DNA of 29,199 bases, taken from DATKCJ01 sp035513275. Its GTDB lineage: Bacteria; Verrucomicrobiota; Verrucomicrobiia; Opitutales; Opitutaceae. Of this stretch, positions 1-7,202 are shown one piece after another. The stretch lies in contig DATKCJ010000014.1 in assembly GCA_035513275.1 (NCBI GenBank), positions 1-29,199 on the forward strand, read 5' to 3'. Each line of letters begins with the position of its first letter. Within the stretch, counting starts at the first letter, position 1. The position numbers and the translations under genes are program-made. The notes under the pieces were generated by a model that was not told where the DNA came from, did not search any database, and was given only the letters and a program-made list of their open reading frames with translations.

Positions 1-274
1 CCCTCCCTTAAACCCTCCCCTTAAATCTTCCTATCTCACCAAACCCAAACACCACCGATCCACTTTTGCTGAACTTGACGCACACAACTGAATCTGCGAA
101 CGGCTGACAGCACACAGCACACCTCCGAGCCGGCGCCGCGGCAACCGCCCCGGGTAGGTCAACGCCCCATGGCAGCAGCGGTGCCGGACCCGTATCGTTG
201 AATCAGCATGCCGGTCTCGACCTCTCAGTTTCGCTGCCGCGCCTGAATTGCCGGCCGGTCGTGACGCGCCTGCC
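1..274. other. Leading intergenic stretch, no gene recognised
   Basis: No convincing gene is seen here on either strand; the short open frames are out-of-frame readings of GC-rich DNA. The first 25 bases hold two near-identical tandem units (ccctcccttaaa, then ccctccccttaaa). The stretch presumably contains the promoter of the following membrane protein gene, but no clear -35/-10 pair stands out. Confidence 0.4.
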
Positions 275-1240
275 ATGTCCACTAAACCGGTCCATCCTGA
301 AAATACCCTCCATCTACCCAAGCCGAAGGAGGTGTTGGCCGCAGCGGTGGAGCAGGTCAGCATCTTCCGCCGCTCCGGCCGGATCCTGGCGATGACAGTG
401 CAGGCGTTCTTCTCCGACAACATCATCCGGCTCGGGGCCGCGCTGGCGTTCTACACGACCGTGGCGATCGCACCTCTCTTGATGCTTACGATCTGGATGG
501 CGGGGACCGTGTTCGGGGCGGATGAAGCGCGCGTGCAGATCATCGGGGAGATCGAAAGACTGGCAGGCGCGCAGGCCAGTGCGGCGGTGGCTGCCGTGAA
601 CCGACCCGTGAGAGGTTCCGGTTTGGTCGCCACACTGATTGGGATAAGCACGCTGGTCTTCGGCACTCTCGGCGTATTCAACCAGTTGCAGGATGCGCTC
701 AACGCCATCTGGCGCGTGCCCGAGAAGCCCTCGAAGGATTGGTGGCACTTCCTCAAGGGCCGGATGTTCTCCCTGGCCACGGTCATCGGCACCGGCTTCC
801 TCTTGCTCGTGTCACTCGTCGCGAGCGCGATGCTGAGCTGGCTGGGGGCGCAGACTGCACTGCGATTCGACCTGCCGAACTTCGGACTGCAGGTCGTGAA
901 CTCCGTGCTCTCCTTCCTCGTCGTGACGGTTCTCTTTGCCCTGATCTTCCGGCTCCTGCCCGAGACGCGCGTGCAGATGCGGCATGTTTGGATCGGCGCG
1001 GGAGTAACCGCGCTGCTGTTCACGGCAGGGAAAATGCTGCTCGGAGTCTACCTCGCGCGCGCGAGCCTGACTTCCGCCTACGGTGCCGCCGGTTCGCTGC
1101 TCGTGCTGTTGCTGTGGTGCTACTACGCGGCGCAGATCGTTTTTTTCGGCGCGGAGTTCACACGTGTCACAGCCCTGAGCAAAGGCGGACGTGATTTCAC
1201 GCCCTTCGAAGCTCCGAAGCAGAGCGGCCGCCCGCTCTAG
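275..1240 (+). CDS. YihY/BrkB family inner membrane protein
   Basis: A 321-residue polytopic membrane protein of the YihY/virulence factor BrkB family, once misnamed ribonuclease BN. The family hallmark is near the N-terminus at about residues 45-75: FFSDNIIRLGAALAFYTT followed by a hydrophobic segment. Further hydrophobic stretches follow (about TVIGTGFLLLVSLVASAML, VVNSVLSFLVVTVLFALIF, and LLVLLLWCYYAAQIVFFGAEF near the end), giving about six membrane spans, and the closing FFGAEFTRV motif is typical. Length fits the family. The ATG at 275 is preferred over an upstream TTG at 248; neither has a clear Shine-Dalgarno. The biochemical role of the family is not settled, though transport or efflux has been proposed. 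It converges on the SnoaL-like gene downstream. Confidence 0.9.
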   Translation: MSTKPVHPENTLHLPKPKEVLAAAVEQVSIFRRSGRILAMTVQAFFSDNIIRLGAALAFYTTVAIAPLLMLTIWMAGTVFGADEARVQIIGEIERLAGAQASAAVAAVNRPVRGSGLVATLIGISTLVFGTLGVFNQLQDALNAIWRVPEKPSKDWWHFLKGRMFSLATVIGTGFLLLVSLVASAMLSWLGAQTALRFDLPNFGLQVVNSVLSFLVVTVLFALIFRLLPETRVQMRHVWIGAGVTALLFTAGKMLLGVYLARASLTSAYGAAGSLLVLLLWCYYAAQIVFFGAEFTRVTALSKGGRDFTPFEAPKQSGRPL

Positions 1241-1260
1241 GCCCCACGGCCGAGCCGGAC

Positions 1261-1287
1261 CGTTTGTCACCTATTAAGTGACAAACG
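1261..1287. repeat. Palindromic dyad, TGTCA-N9-TGACA family, site 1
   Basis: Perfect 10-bp arms (CGTTTGTCAC / GTGACAAACG) around a 7-nt centre CTATTAA. The core TGTCACCTATTAAGTGACA recurs exactly at 1355-1373 and in close variants at 28358-28376 and 28404-28422. It lies 20 bp after the YihY stop, between convergent genes, so it could be a terminator. There is no T-run, and conservation of the centre points to a sequence-specific site or repeat instead. Confidence 0.75.
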
Positions 1288-1353
1288 CCCCGAGCGCCTG
1301 AGCGAGTTGTCGCATCCCCGGTCGCAATCCGCTGTTTGGATCGGCCTGAGAAC

Positions 1354-1374
1354 ATGTCACCTATTAAGTGACAT
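1354..1374. repeat. Palindromic dyad, TGTCA-N9-TGACA family, site 2
   Basis: Arms ATGTCAC and GTGACAT around CTATTAA, identical to site 1 through the 19-bp core but with different outer bases (CATGTCA rather than TTTGTCA). It sits between the convergent YihY and SnoaL-like genes. Confidence 0.75.
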
Positions 1375-1432
1375 TCTGACTGACACACGTCGGCATTGAG
1401 TCTCGACGGATCGCGAGAGTTGCCTGCGGCGA

Positions 1433-1903
1433 TCACTTCGCCGGTTCAGGCACCAGCGTCGAATGGAGTAGCGCGGCGAGCCAGCCGGTGCCTGAGCGGC
1501 GGAGGATCATGCTCTCGAGGAATTCCCGGTGGCGCGGGCCTCTGTTCTTGTCGGTGATGTCGGACCGGAGTGTGTAAACCGCCCATGCGGTGTCGCCGTT
1601 GATCTTCACCGAGTGAAACTCGAAGATGTCCTTCCGCTTGTAGTCGATGTCCGGCGACGGCATAAGCTCCAAGTCGCCCTCGATGTCGAGGACCTCGCCC
1701 TGCTCGAGGAGAAGGTAATCGTCGGCGAGCATCGCCCGGTATTTCTCCCGATCCATGAGCACGTAGAACGTGAAGTAGTCGTCCTTCACGAACTGTTTGA
1801 CCGACTCGTCCCCGGACGCATCTGCAGCGGGTGCCGCTGTAGGCGCCATCAGGGCTCCTGCGATAGCTCCGGTTCCTGTCAGGATGAATTGCCGGCGTTG
1901 CAT
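1433..1903 (-). CDS. Tat-exported SnoaL/DUF4440-like (NTF2-fold) protein
   Basis: A 156-residue protein starting MQRRQFILTGTGAIAGALMA, a twin-arginine signal peptide (RR at 3-4, hydrophobic core, cleavage probably after APAADA near residue 29). The mature part of about 125 residues resembles the DUF4440/SnoaL-like NTF2 fold: an N-terminal helix with FTFYVLMDREKYRAMLADDYLLLEQGEVLD, then strands ending in a typical HSVKINGDTAWAVYTLRSD and a C-terminal strand GTGWLAALLHS. Such proteins are ligand-binding or enzyme-like, and no catalytic role can be assigned. Export to the periplasm is inferred from the signal. It is a single gene, convergent with the YihY gene. Confidence 0.75.
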   Translation of the reverse strand: MQRRQFILTGTGAIAGALMAPTAAPAADASGDESVKQFVKDDYFTFYVLMDREKYRAMLADDYLLLEQGEVLDIEGDLELMPSPDIDYKRKDIFEFHSVKINGDTAWAVYTLRSDITDKNRGPRHREFLESMILRRSGTGWLAALLHSTLVPEPAK

Positions 1904-2012
1904 GAGTTCTCCGTGGGTTGGGTTGGGGTTGCGCGCGAATCCAACGGCGGCACACCCCGCGCGTCAAAGCCGATCCGCGAGCCGCGCCTATTCGCGAATA
2001 TTGAAAAGCAGT

Positions 2013-2256
2013 TTTGTCACAGAGGGCACGGAGGAGCAATCCGAGTTCACGGAGGAAGAGGCAGTGTCCACGGAACACCCTACTTCGCCGAGGCTAGGTA
2101 AGGCACGGCGCGGCGACACAGAGAAGAAGTTAACCGCTAATCAACGCTGAAGAACGCCAATGCCAGTTGTATCAGTGCCCATCTGTGCAATCTGTGGCTC
2201 AATCCCGGCTCCGTGCCTTGCTCAGTGACCTCGGCTTGGAACTCGGTGCTTTGTTC
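2013..2256. repeat. Intergenic repeat, copy A (about 230 bp)
   Basis: This stretch matches 6765-7028 in long blocks. The 5' block is rich in CACAGAG and TTCACGGAGG units. A middle block carries taaccgctaatc followed by acgctgaagaacgc. The 3' block carries gtgcccatctgtgc and atctgtggctcaatcc. The ends are inverted: gtcacagag at 2016-2024 and ctcagtgac (one change from its complement) at 2221-2229. No protein is encoded with any confidence; open frames across it on the minus strand are low-complexity readings. Similar non-coding repeats are, as far as I know, scattered in Verrucomicrobiota-like genomes. Confidence 0.7.
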
Positions 2257-2525
2257 CCTCTCCGCCCAAAGGGCGCCCGCTGGGTCACCCCTGCGGGGCC
2301 GTGCCTGCGGCAAGGCATCTACGCGCTGTCGCGCTTCGTCTCTGACTCAACTCATGCTCCAGCTTCTCCCACAGATTGCGCGGACGCTCGCGGATCTCGA
2401 AATTCGATTTCGTCACAGAAGTTTGGCGTGGGCTCACCGTGGCGCCAGATGTTGATCGGTGATCGGTGGGTCGGTAGAACCGGGCCGAATACAAAACTCC
2501 CCGATGAAACTCGGTCTCCAACACG
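2257..2525. other. Intergenic stretch without a recognisable gene
   Basis: Between repeat copy A and the GIDE-LemA gene. It holds short GC-rich inverted segments (around 2266-2310) and a lone gtcacaga at 2412-2419 that may be a further fragment of the repeat family. No promoter, RNA gene or protein could be assigned. Confidence 0.35.
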
Positions 2526-3821
2526 ATGCCCTGGTATTTCTGGGTTAGTCCGGTTGCGGCGCTGTTGTTGCTTTGGGGAAGCCTGATGCTGCGGCGGAAG
2601 CAGCGGTTGTTGGCGGACATGCCGACGTCGAAGGCCGCGGGGGTGTTCATCGGCATGTCGGAGTTGAAAGGCACCGCGGAGTCCGAGGCCCACTGCACCA
2701 GCCATCTCGCTGAACTGCCGTGCGTGCACTATAGCTACACCATCGAGGAGAGATGGTCGCGGCTCGCGACCGAGACCTACACCGACACGACCGGCCGCCC
2801 TCAGACACGCACCCGCCGCGAAACCGGCTGGGACATCGTGGACGCACGCGGTGAGTCGCCCGATTTTTATGTGAAGGACGACACGGGCGCCGTGCTCGTC
2901 AAACCCGAAGGCGCGAAGATCGAGCCGCTCGAGCTGTTCAGCCAGACTGTCTCGCGCGGTGATCCTCTCTACCATTCCAAGGGACCCTACGCGGGTATCC
3001 CAAACTCCGATCACGTCCGAAGGTTTGTCGAATACGGCATCCCGCTGCACACGCCGCTCTACATCGTCGGCCGCGCGCGCGAGCGCGAAGACCTCGTCGC
3101 GGCCGAGATCGCCGCGGATAAGGAGGCCGATCTGTTCCTCATCTCCACGCGCACCGAGGAGAAGATCCAGTCGGGCTACGCCGTGTGGTCGTGGATCTGC
3201 CTCGTCCTCGGGCTGGTCGCCTTGGTCGCAGGCATGGTGATTATCGACAACCCGCGGAACACGCCGTTCGACCCGCTTCGCTACGCGGGCGTGGTCGGGT
3301 GCTACGTTGCCGTCTTTGCGGTCGGTTGGGTGTGGATGGTCTACAACAGTCTGGTGTCATTGCGTGAACGCACACGCCAGGGCTGGTCGCTCGTCGACGT
3401 GCAACTCAAGCGGAGGCACGACCTGATCCCCGGAATCGCCGCGGCATGCGCGGGGCTCGCGACGCATGAGCGCGAGGTTCAAGCGGTGCTCGCCTCACTT
3501 CGCACGCAGCAGCAGGCAACCGCGCCGGGCAAGCCGGGCGCCGACTTCGCAGGAGTGGCGGGCGAACTGCGCGTGGTGATCGAGCGCTACCCGTCACTCA
3601 TGGCCAACGATGGATTCGCGAAACTCCACGCAGCGCTTGTTGAGACCGAGCAGCGCGTGGCGCTTGCGCGCGCCTACTACAACGAGATCGCCACCGCGCT
3701 TGCGACCCGGCTTGAGATCGTCCCGGACCGTTTCGTCGGCGCGCTCGCCGGCATAGAGCCGCCCACACTTCTTCACGCGGAGAACTTCGAGCGCGCGTCC
3801 CTCGCCGTGCGGTTTGAGTGA
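2526..3821 (+). CDS. GIDE-like and LemA-like fusion membrane protein
   Basis: A 431-residue membrane protein. Residues 5-22 form an N-terminal anchor (WVSPVAALLLLWGSLML). Residues about 35-190 resemble the GIDE domain of MULAN/MAPL-type membrane proteins: GMSELKGTAESE, then a conserved Cys-x-x-Tyr patch (LPCVHYSYTIEERW), a WDIVD strand and a FYVKDDTGAVLVKPEGA strand. Two membrane spans follow at about 219-241 and 252-275. From about 273 comes a LemA signature, YNSLVSLRERTRQGWSLVDV and QLKRRHDLIPGI, then helices with HEREVQAVLASLR. There is no RING finger, so ubiquitin ligase activity is not suggested. LemA proteins are widespread membrane-anchored helical proteins of unclear role. The ATG at 2526 places the anchor correctly; no Shine-Dalgarno is visible. 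Confidence 0.75.
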   Translation: MPWYFWVSPVAALLLLWGSLMLRRKQRLLADMPTSKAAGVFIGMSELKGTAESEAHCTSHLAELPCVHYSYTIEERWSRLATETYTDTTGRPQTRTRRETGWDIVDARGESPDFYVKDDTGAVLVKPEGAKIEPLELFSQTVSRGDPLYHSKGPYAGIPNSDHVRRFVEYGIPLHTPLYIVGRAREREDLVAAEIAADKEADLFLISTRTEEKIQSGYAVWSWICLVLGLVALVAGMVIIDNPRNTPFDPLRYAGVVGCYVAVFAVGWVWMVYNSLVSLRERTRQGWSLVDVQLKRRHDLIPGIAAACAGLATHEREVQAVLASLRTQQQATAPGKPGADFAGVAGELRVVIERYPSLMANDGFAKLHAALVETEQRVALARAYYNEIATALATRLEIVPDRFVGALAGIEPPTLLHAENFERASLAVRFE

Positions 3822-3899
3822 GCGTGTGTGCCGCGTTTCTGCCGCGAGCACGAAACGGCGCGACAGCGTGGGCTCAGAAATACAGGACGTTTGAGCCCC

Positions 3900-4223
3900 C
3901 TACCCTTCGATCGGAAAGAACCTGACTTCGCCGGGTCGCAGGGTGCTCGCGGTGGCGGCAATCTCGGCGGCGCGGGGCTCGATCTGCGGCCAGTTGCCCT
4001 GACCAAGGATGAGCACAGCTAGTTTGCGCCCCTCGAGGTTCTGCTGGTGTCGCAAGTTCTGGTCGGTCGTCACTAACGCGTCGAAACCCGCCTGTTCCGC
4101 GAGTGCGAGGAGTTCGCCATTGCGCTTCGTCGACCACCCTTCCTGAAACGCCCTGCGCACGTCATGCTCCGCGAAGTGACATTGAAGCGGCTTCGGCACG
4201 CCCTGGTCGAAGAGGATTCTCAA
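3900..4223 (-). CDS. DUF5615 PIN-like protein, probable toxin
   Basis: A 107-residue protein of the DUF5615 PIN-like family (Mut7-C/VapC-like fold), presumably an RNase toxin. The N-terminal MRILFDQGVPKPL carries the first acidic residue (Asp6). NGELLALAEQAGFDALVTTD carries Glu37 and Asp54, followed by QNLRHQQNL, the usual pattern of the family. The start overlaps the stop of the upstream DUF433 gene by four bases (ATGA), so the two are translationally coupled, antitoxin first. The length is normal and the acidic positions look intact. Toxicity and target are inferred from the family and pairing, not visible directly. Confidence 0.85.
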   Translation of the reverse strand: MRILFDQGVPKPLQCHFAEHDVRRAFQEGWSTKRNGELLALAEQAGFDALVTTDQNLRHQQNLEGRKLAVLILGQGNWPQIEPRAAEIAATASTLRPGEVRFFPIEG

Positions 4224-4438
4224 GACCGGGATCCTGCGAGTCGGATTTCAGCGGCTGCCTCGAGCTGCTCGCGCCGCGCGCCTTCATACCACTCGAGGAA
4301 CTGCTCGATCGTGCCGCCGCGATCGAGGTGGTCGAAGAAGGTTTGCACTGGAATGCGCGTGCCCTTGAACACGAGCGCGCCGCCCATCACCTCCGGATGC
4401 TGGGAGAAGACCTCGGTGATCGGAAGCTTCGCGGCCAT
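4220..4438 (-). CDS. DUF433 antitoxin of the DUF5615 pair
   Basis: A 72-residue DUF433 protein. The typical motif is present: VFSQHPEVMGGALVFKGTRI followed by PVQTFFDHLDRGGTIEQFLEWY. It is the usual upstream partner of DUF5615 toxins and is probably a DNA-binding, toxin-neutralising protein that autoregulates the operon. Its stop overlaps the toxin start. A close paralogue without a toxin lies at 12298-12501. The C-terminal tail (RREQLEAAAEIRLAGSRS) is the variable part and would contact the toxin. Confidence 0.88.
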   Translation of the reverse strand: MAAKLPITEVFSQHPEVMGGALVFKGTRIPVQTFFDHLDRGGTIEQFLEWYEGARREQLEAAAEIRLAGSRS

Positions 4439-4561
4439 GACGGAAGGTTTCCACGAGCCGACATCGAAGTCAAAAGCTCCGTGGCGATGGGACCGCCGCC
4501 TCCGCCTTGGTTCCCTTCGTTGCCTTCTGTAAGGAGCTCTCTCCCCGCGGCGAATGCGGTC

Positions 4562-5560
4562 CTACTGCGGCCAGATGAGCGCGACGTAGGCGATGTAGCC
4601 GGCGACGAGCAGCGCGCCCTCGATCCGGCTGAGCAGACGACCGGTCGACGCGAACGCCACGAGCAGCAGCGACACGCCGATCATCACGGGGATGTCCACG
4701 TTGAGCATTTCCGCGCTGATGTCCGTCGGCGAAATCAGCGCAGTGAGCCCGCCGACTCCGAGCACATTGTAGATGTTCGACCCGAGCACGTTTCCGAGCG
4801 CGACGTCGGAATGCTTGCGCATCGCCGCGACGACCGACGTCACCAGCTCCGGCATTGACGTGCCGATCGCGACGATCGTCAGGCCGATGACCGACTCGGA
4901 TACTCCGATGCCGCGCGCCAGCCCGATCGCACCGTCGACGAGCAGCCCGCCGCCGAACACGAGAAGCGCGAGGCCCGCGAGCACAAGCAGGATCGCGATC
5001 GCAACCGCGCCGGCACCTGACCGTGCGGCCTTCTTCGGCGTGTGCGGGATCAATTCTTCCAGCGCCTCGCCCTTCTCAAACGCGGCCGTGTGCGGCGCAT
5101 CCCCCGCCACGGAGGTCTCACGCTCCTGCCGGTATGCGTAAACGAGGTAGCCCGCGAGCAGCAGCGAGAATACGACACCAACCGCGCGGTCCATCGTCCA
5201 AAGCCAGCCCACGGCGCCCATCAGGACCGCCGTGAAGACGACCATCGCGGCATCGCGCCGCAGCGCCGATGCGCCGACCGCGATCGGACTGATCAGCGCC
5301 GCGAGCCCGAGGATAAGGAGGATGTTGGCGATGTTAGAGCCAACGATGTTGCCGATAGCGATGCCCGACGAGCCGGCGATCGAGGCTTGCACGCTGGTGA
5401 CAAGCTCCGGCACCGACGTGCCGAAACCCACGAGCGTGAGCCCGATCAGCAGAGGCGACATGCCGAGCATCGCGGCGATCCGCACGGCGCCGCGCACGAG
5501 GAACTCGCCGCCAAGCGTGAGCAGCACAAGTCCGCCGAGGATGATGAGGGCTGTTTCCAT
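4562..5560 (-). CDS. Calcium/sodium antiporter, CaCA (YrbG-type) family
   Basis: A 332-residue inner-membrane cation/Ca2+ exchanger. The two alpha repeats in inverted topology are both intact: GFGTSVPELVTSVQAS (about 45-60) with GNIVGSNIANILL, and AIGTSMPELVTSVVA (about 231-245) with GNVLGSNIYNVLGV. These Glu/Asn/Ser positions bind the cations in the family. A hydrophilic cytoplasmic loop (about 150-185, rich in E and K) separates the halves. There are roughly ten membrane spans, and the protein ends IALIWPQ-like (VALIWPQ). An upstream in-frame ATG at 5620 would add 20 residues without family similarity, so the ATG at 5560 (METALIILGG) is preferred. It appears to be a single gene. Confidence 0.92.
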   Translation of the reverse strand: METALIILGGLVLLTLGGEFLVRGAVRIAAMLGMSPLLIGLTLVGFGTSVPELVTSVQASIAGSSGIAIGNIVGSNIANILLILGLAALISPIAVGASALRRDAAMVVFTAVLMGAVGWLWTMDRAVGVVFSLLLAGYLVYAYRQERETSVAGDAPHTAAFEKGEALEELIPHTPKKAARSGAGAVAIAILLVLAGLALLVFGGGLLVDGAIGLARGIGVSESVIGLTIVAIGTSMPELVTSVVAAMRKHSDVALGNVLGSNIYNVLGVGGLTALISPTDISAEMLNVDIPVMIGVSLLLVAFASTGRLLSRIEGALLVAGYIAYVALIWPQ

Positions 5561-5665
5561 GTTGCCCGCGGCCGAGATGAAAGGCCGGCGGTCCGCGGCA
5601 TGGAACAGGGCCGCGGACAAAGGGCAAGCAGGAGCGGCGAGAGTCGCGCACCCTCAGTGGTTTGC

Positions 5666-5851
5666 TGTGGGTCGGGCTCTACGCCCGACAACTTCGGTGT
5701 AGCCCGCCGCGTGAGCGGCGGGATTAGCGCGCCAGGGTTTCTATTGGCCAGCAGAACGCTCCACTTCGGAGGCCGGAAAATACAGTCGGGCGTAAAGCCC
5801 GATCCACAAAAGAGCATCACGGAAAAAACCTCCCTGCGCTCACGCGCAGGG
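5666..5851. repeat. Cluster of nested inverted short palindromes (REP-like)
   Basis: Four related hairpin-forming units fill the gap between the antiporter and the phosphatase genes. Unit 1 at 5666-5689 (tgtgggtcgggctctacgcc, then cgac) has its inverted partner at 5785-5808, differing at 2 of 24 positions. Unit 2 at 5699-5723 is a gtagccc-led hairpin with perfect 8-bp arms cccgccgc / gcggcggg around gtga. Its inverted relative lies at about 5830-5854 (CCCTGCG / CGCAGGG arms). Read on the minus strand, the latter is gtagccctgcgcgtgagcgc and then aggga. The order is unit1-unit2-unit1'-unit2'. No gene is present in this stretch of about 310 bp. Confidence 0.7.
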
Positions 5852-5871
5852 CTACGACAATCCGCGGAAGT

Positions 5872-6681
5872 TCACCGCACAGACTGCAACACTGCGAGCA
5901 TCGCGGCGTGGATGCGGCCGTTCGTCGCGGCGTAGCGGCCGTGGAAGGTGAGTTGGGGGTCCGGGTTGCCGTCGTAGTCGGTGACGGTGCCGCCGGCTTC
6001 GCGCGCGATCAGCATGCCGGCCATCACGTCGTAGGGTTTGAGGTCGCGCTCCCAGAATCCGTCGAGCCGCCCCGCGCCGACCCAGCAGAAATCGATCGCC
6101 GCGCTGCCGAGCCGGCGCTCGCCGCGGATGTGCATGAGCATTGCGGCCCACTCGCGCAGGTTGTTGTCGGGATTCGTGTGCTTGTCGTAGGGAAACCCGG
6201 TCGAGACCACGGCGTCGTTGAGATCGTCAGTCGCGGTCACGCGGATCGGTGCTCCGTTCAGAAACGCGCCGCCGCCGCGCACCGCGCTGAAGAGCTCGCT
6301 GCGCGAAGGATCGTTCACGACGCCGAGCAACGGCTGCCGGTCGCGGGTGGCGAGCGCGATGCTGGTGCTGTAGTGCGGCACCTTCGCGGCGAAGTTCACC
6401 GTGCCGTCGATCGGGTCGACGAACCAGTGATAGGGCGCCGACTCCGCGGGCGTGCCCTGGCCACCGCCCTCTTCGCCGACGATGTGGTGATCCGGAAAGC
6501 GCGCGAGCAGCTCGCCCACGATGAACACCTCAGCCTCGGTGTCGGCGGCGGTGACCACGTCGGACCGCGTGCTCTTGCGCGCCTGAATCGGGATCGGCTG
6601 CGCAAAATGGCGCTGGATGATCGCGCCAGCGCGTAGTGCGATGTCGGCCACCTCGGGAAGGATCTTGTCCAGATCGAGCAT
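5872..6681 (-). CDS. Inositol monophosphatase family protein
   Basis: A 269-residue Mg2+-dependent, Li+-sensitive phosphatase-fold enzyme (IMPase/FBPase/CysQ superfamily). Metal-site motifs are present: VGEEGG with Glu70, then VDPIDGTVNFAAKVPHYSTS (Asp89, Asp92, the DPIDGT signature), and PYDVMAGMLIAREAGG with Asp218 at the position usually written WDxAAG. The Trp is replaced by Tyr here. The substrate could be inositol-1-phosphate or another small phosphate such as histidinol phosphate, which cannot be decided from sequence. The ATG at 6681 fits the family start (LDKILPEVADIALRAGAII). Length is normal. It is a single gene, cytosolic, with no signal peptide. Confidence 0.92.
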   Translation of the reverse strand: MLDLDKILPEVADIALRAGAIIQRHFAQPIPIQARKSTRSDVVTAADTEAEVFIVGELLARFPDHHIVGEEGGGQGTPAESAPYHWFVDPIDGTVNFAAKVPHYSTSIALATRDRQPLLGVVNDPSRSELFSAVRGGGAFLNGAPIRVTATDDLNDAVVSTGFPYDKHTNPDNNLREWAAMLMHIRGERRLGSAAIDFCWVGAGRLDGFWERDLKPYDVMAGMLIAREAGGTVTDYDGNPDPQLTFHGRYAATNGRIHAAMLAVLQSVR

Positions 6682-6764
6682 GGCTGTTCATCCGCCGTGC
6701 TCGCCGCCGAGGCAAACGCGAAAGCGGACCCAGAAATTTCCCCGCGGACTCTGAAGAGGCTATC

Positions 6765-7028
6765 TTGTCACAGAGTTCACGGAGGACCAAACCGAGTTCA
6801 CGGAGGGAAGGAGAACTTCGGAAATGGAGTTTGAACCACAGAGACCCTCCGTCGCCACGGCTATGGAGGGCACGGCACAGAGGCACGGAGAAGCAGGAGT
6901 TAACCGCTAATCGACGCTGATGAACGCTGATGCTGACTGAATCTGTGCCCATCTGTGCGATCTGTGGCTCAATCCGGGTCGAAGCCTTGCTCTGTGACCT
7001 CGACTCGGAACTCGGTGTTCTCTGTGAC
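6765..7028. repeat. Intergenic repeat, copy B (with extra units to about 7122)
   Basis: The homologue of 2013-2256. It is bounded by gtcacagag at 6767-6775 and its exact complement ctctgtgac at 6990-6998, with a second complement at 7020-7028. The interior has CACAGAG/ACGGAGG units, taaccgctaatcgacgctga with a tandem acgctgatga, and gtgcccatctgtgcgatctg followed by tggctcaatcc. It has an insertion (about 6811-6870) relative to copy A. Further related units (ttgcaccgcagagatgcttg, then agacgcagag) follow at about 7092-7121. It is non-coding and fills the gap of about 520 bp between the phosphatase and regulator genes. Confidence 0.72.
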
Positions 7029-7202
7029 CCAAATCAGACTGGGGCGGATGCCGCGGATGAACGCGGAACTAATCTTGAGGCGTGTAGGATGTTGCACCGC
7101 AGAGATGCTTGAGACGCAGAGGATCGGACTTCGAAGGTGCCGGCCGCGAACGAGACACACGGTGAAAGTTCCTTCGTGTGGAGCCCGGAGCTGTTTCTCC
7201 CG

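Noticed and set aside
2013..2256. CRISPR-like or tandem array reading of the CACAGAG repeats
   Set aside because: The units are degenerate, without constant repeats or unique spacers of equal length.
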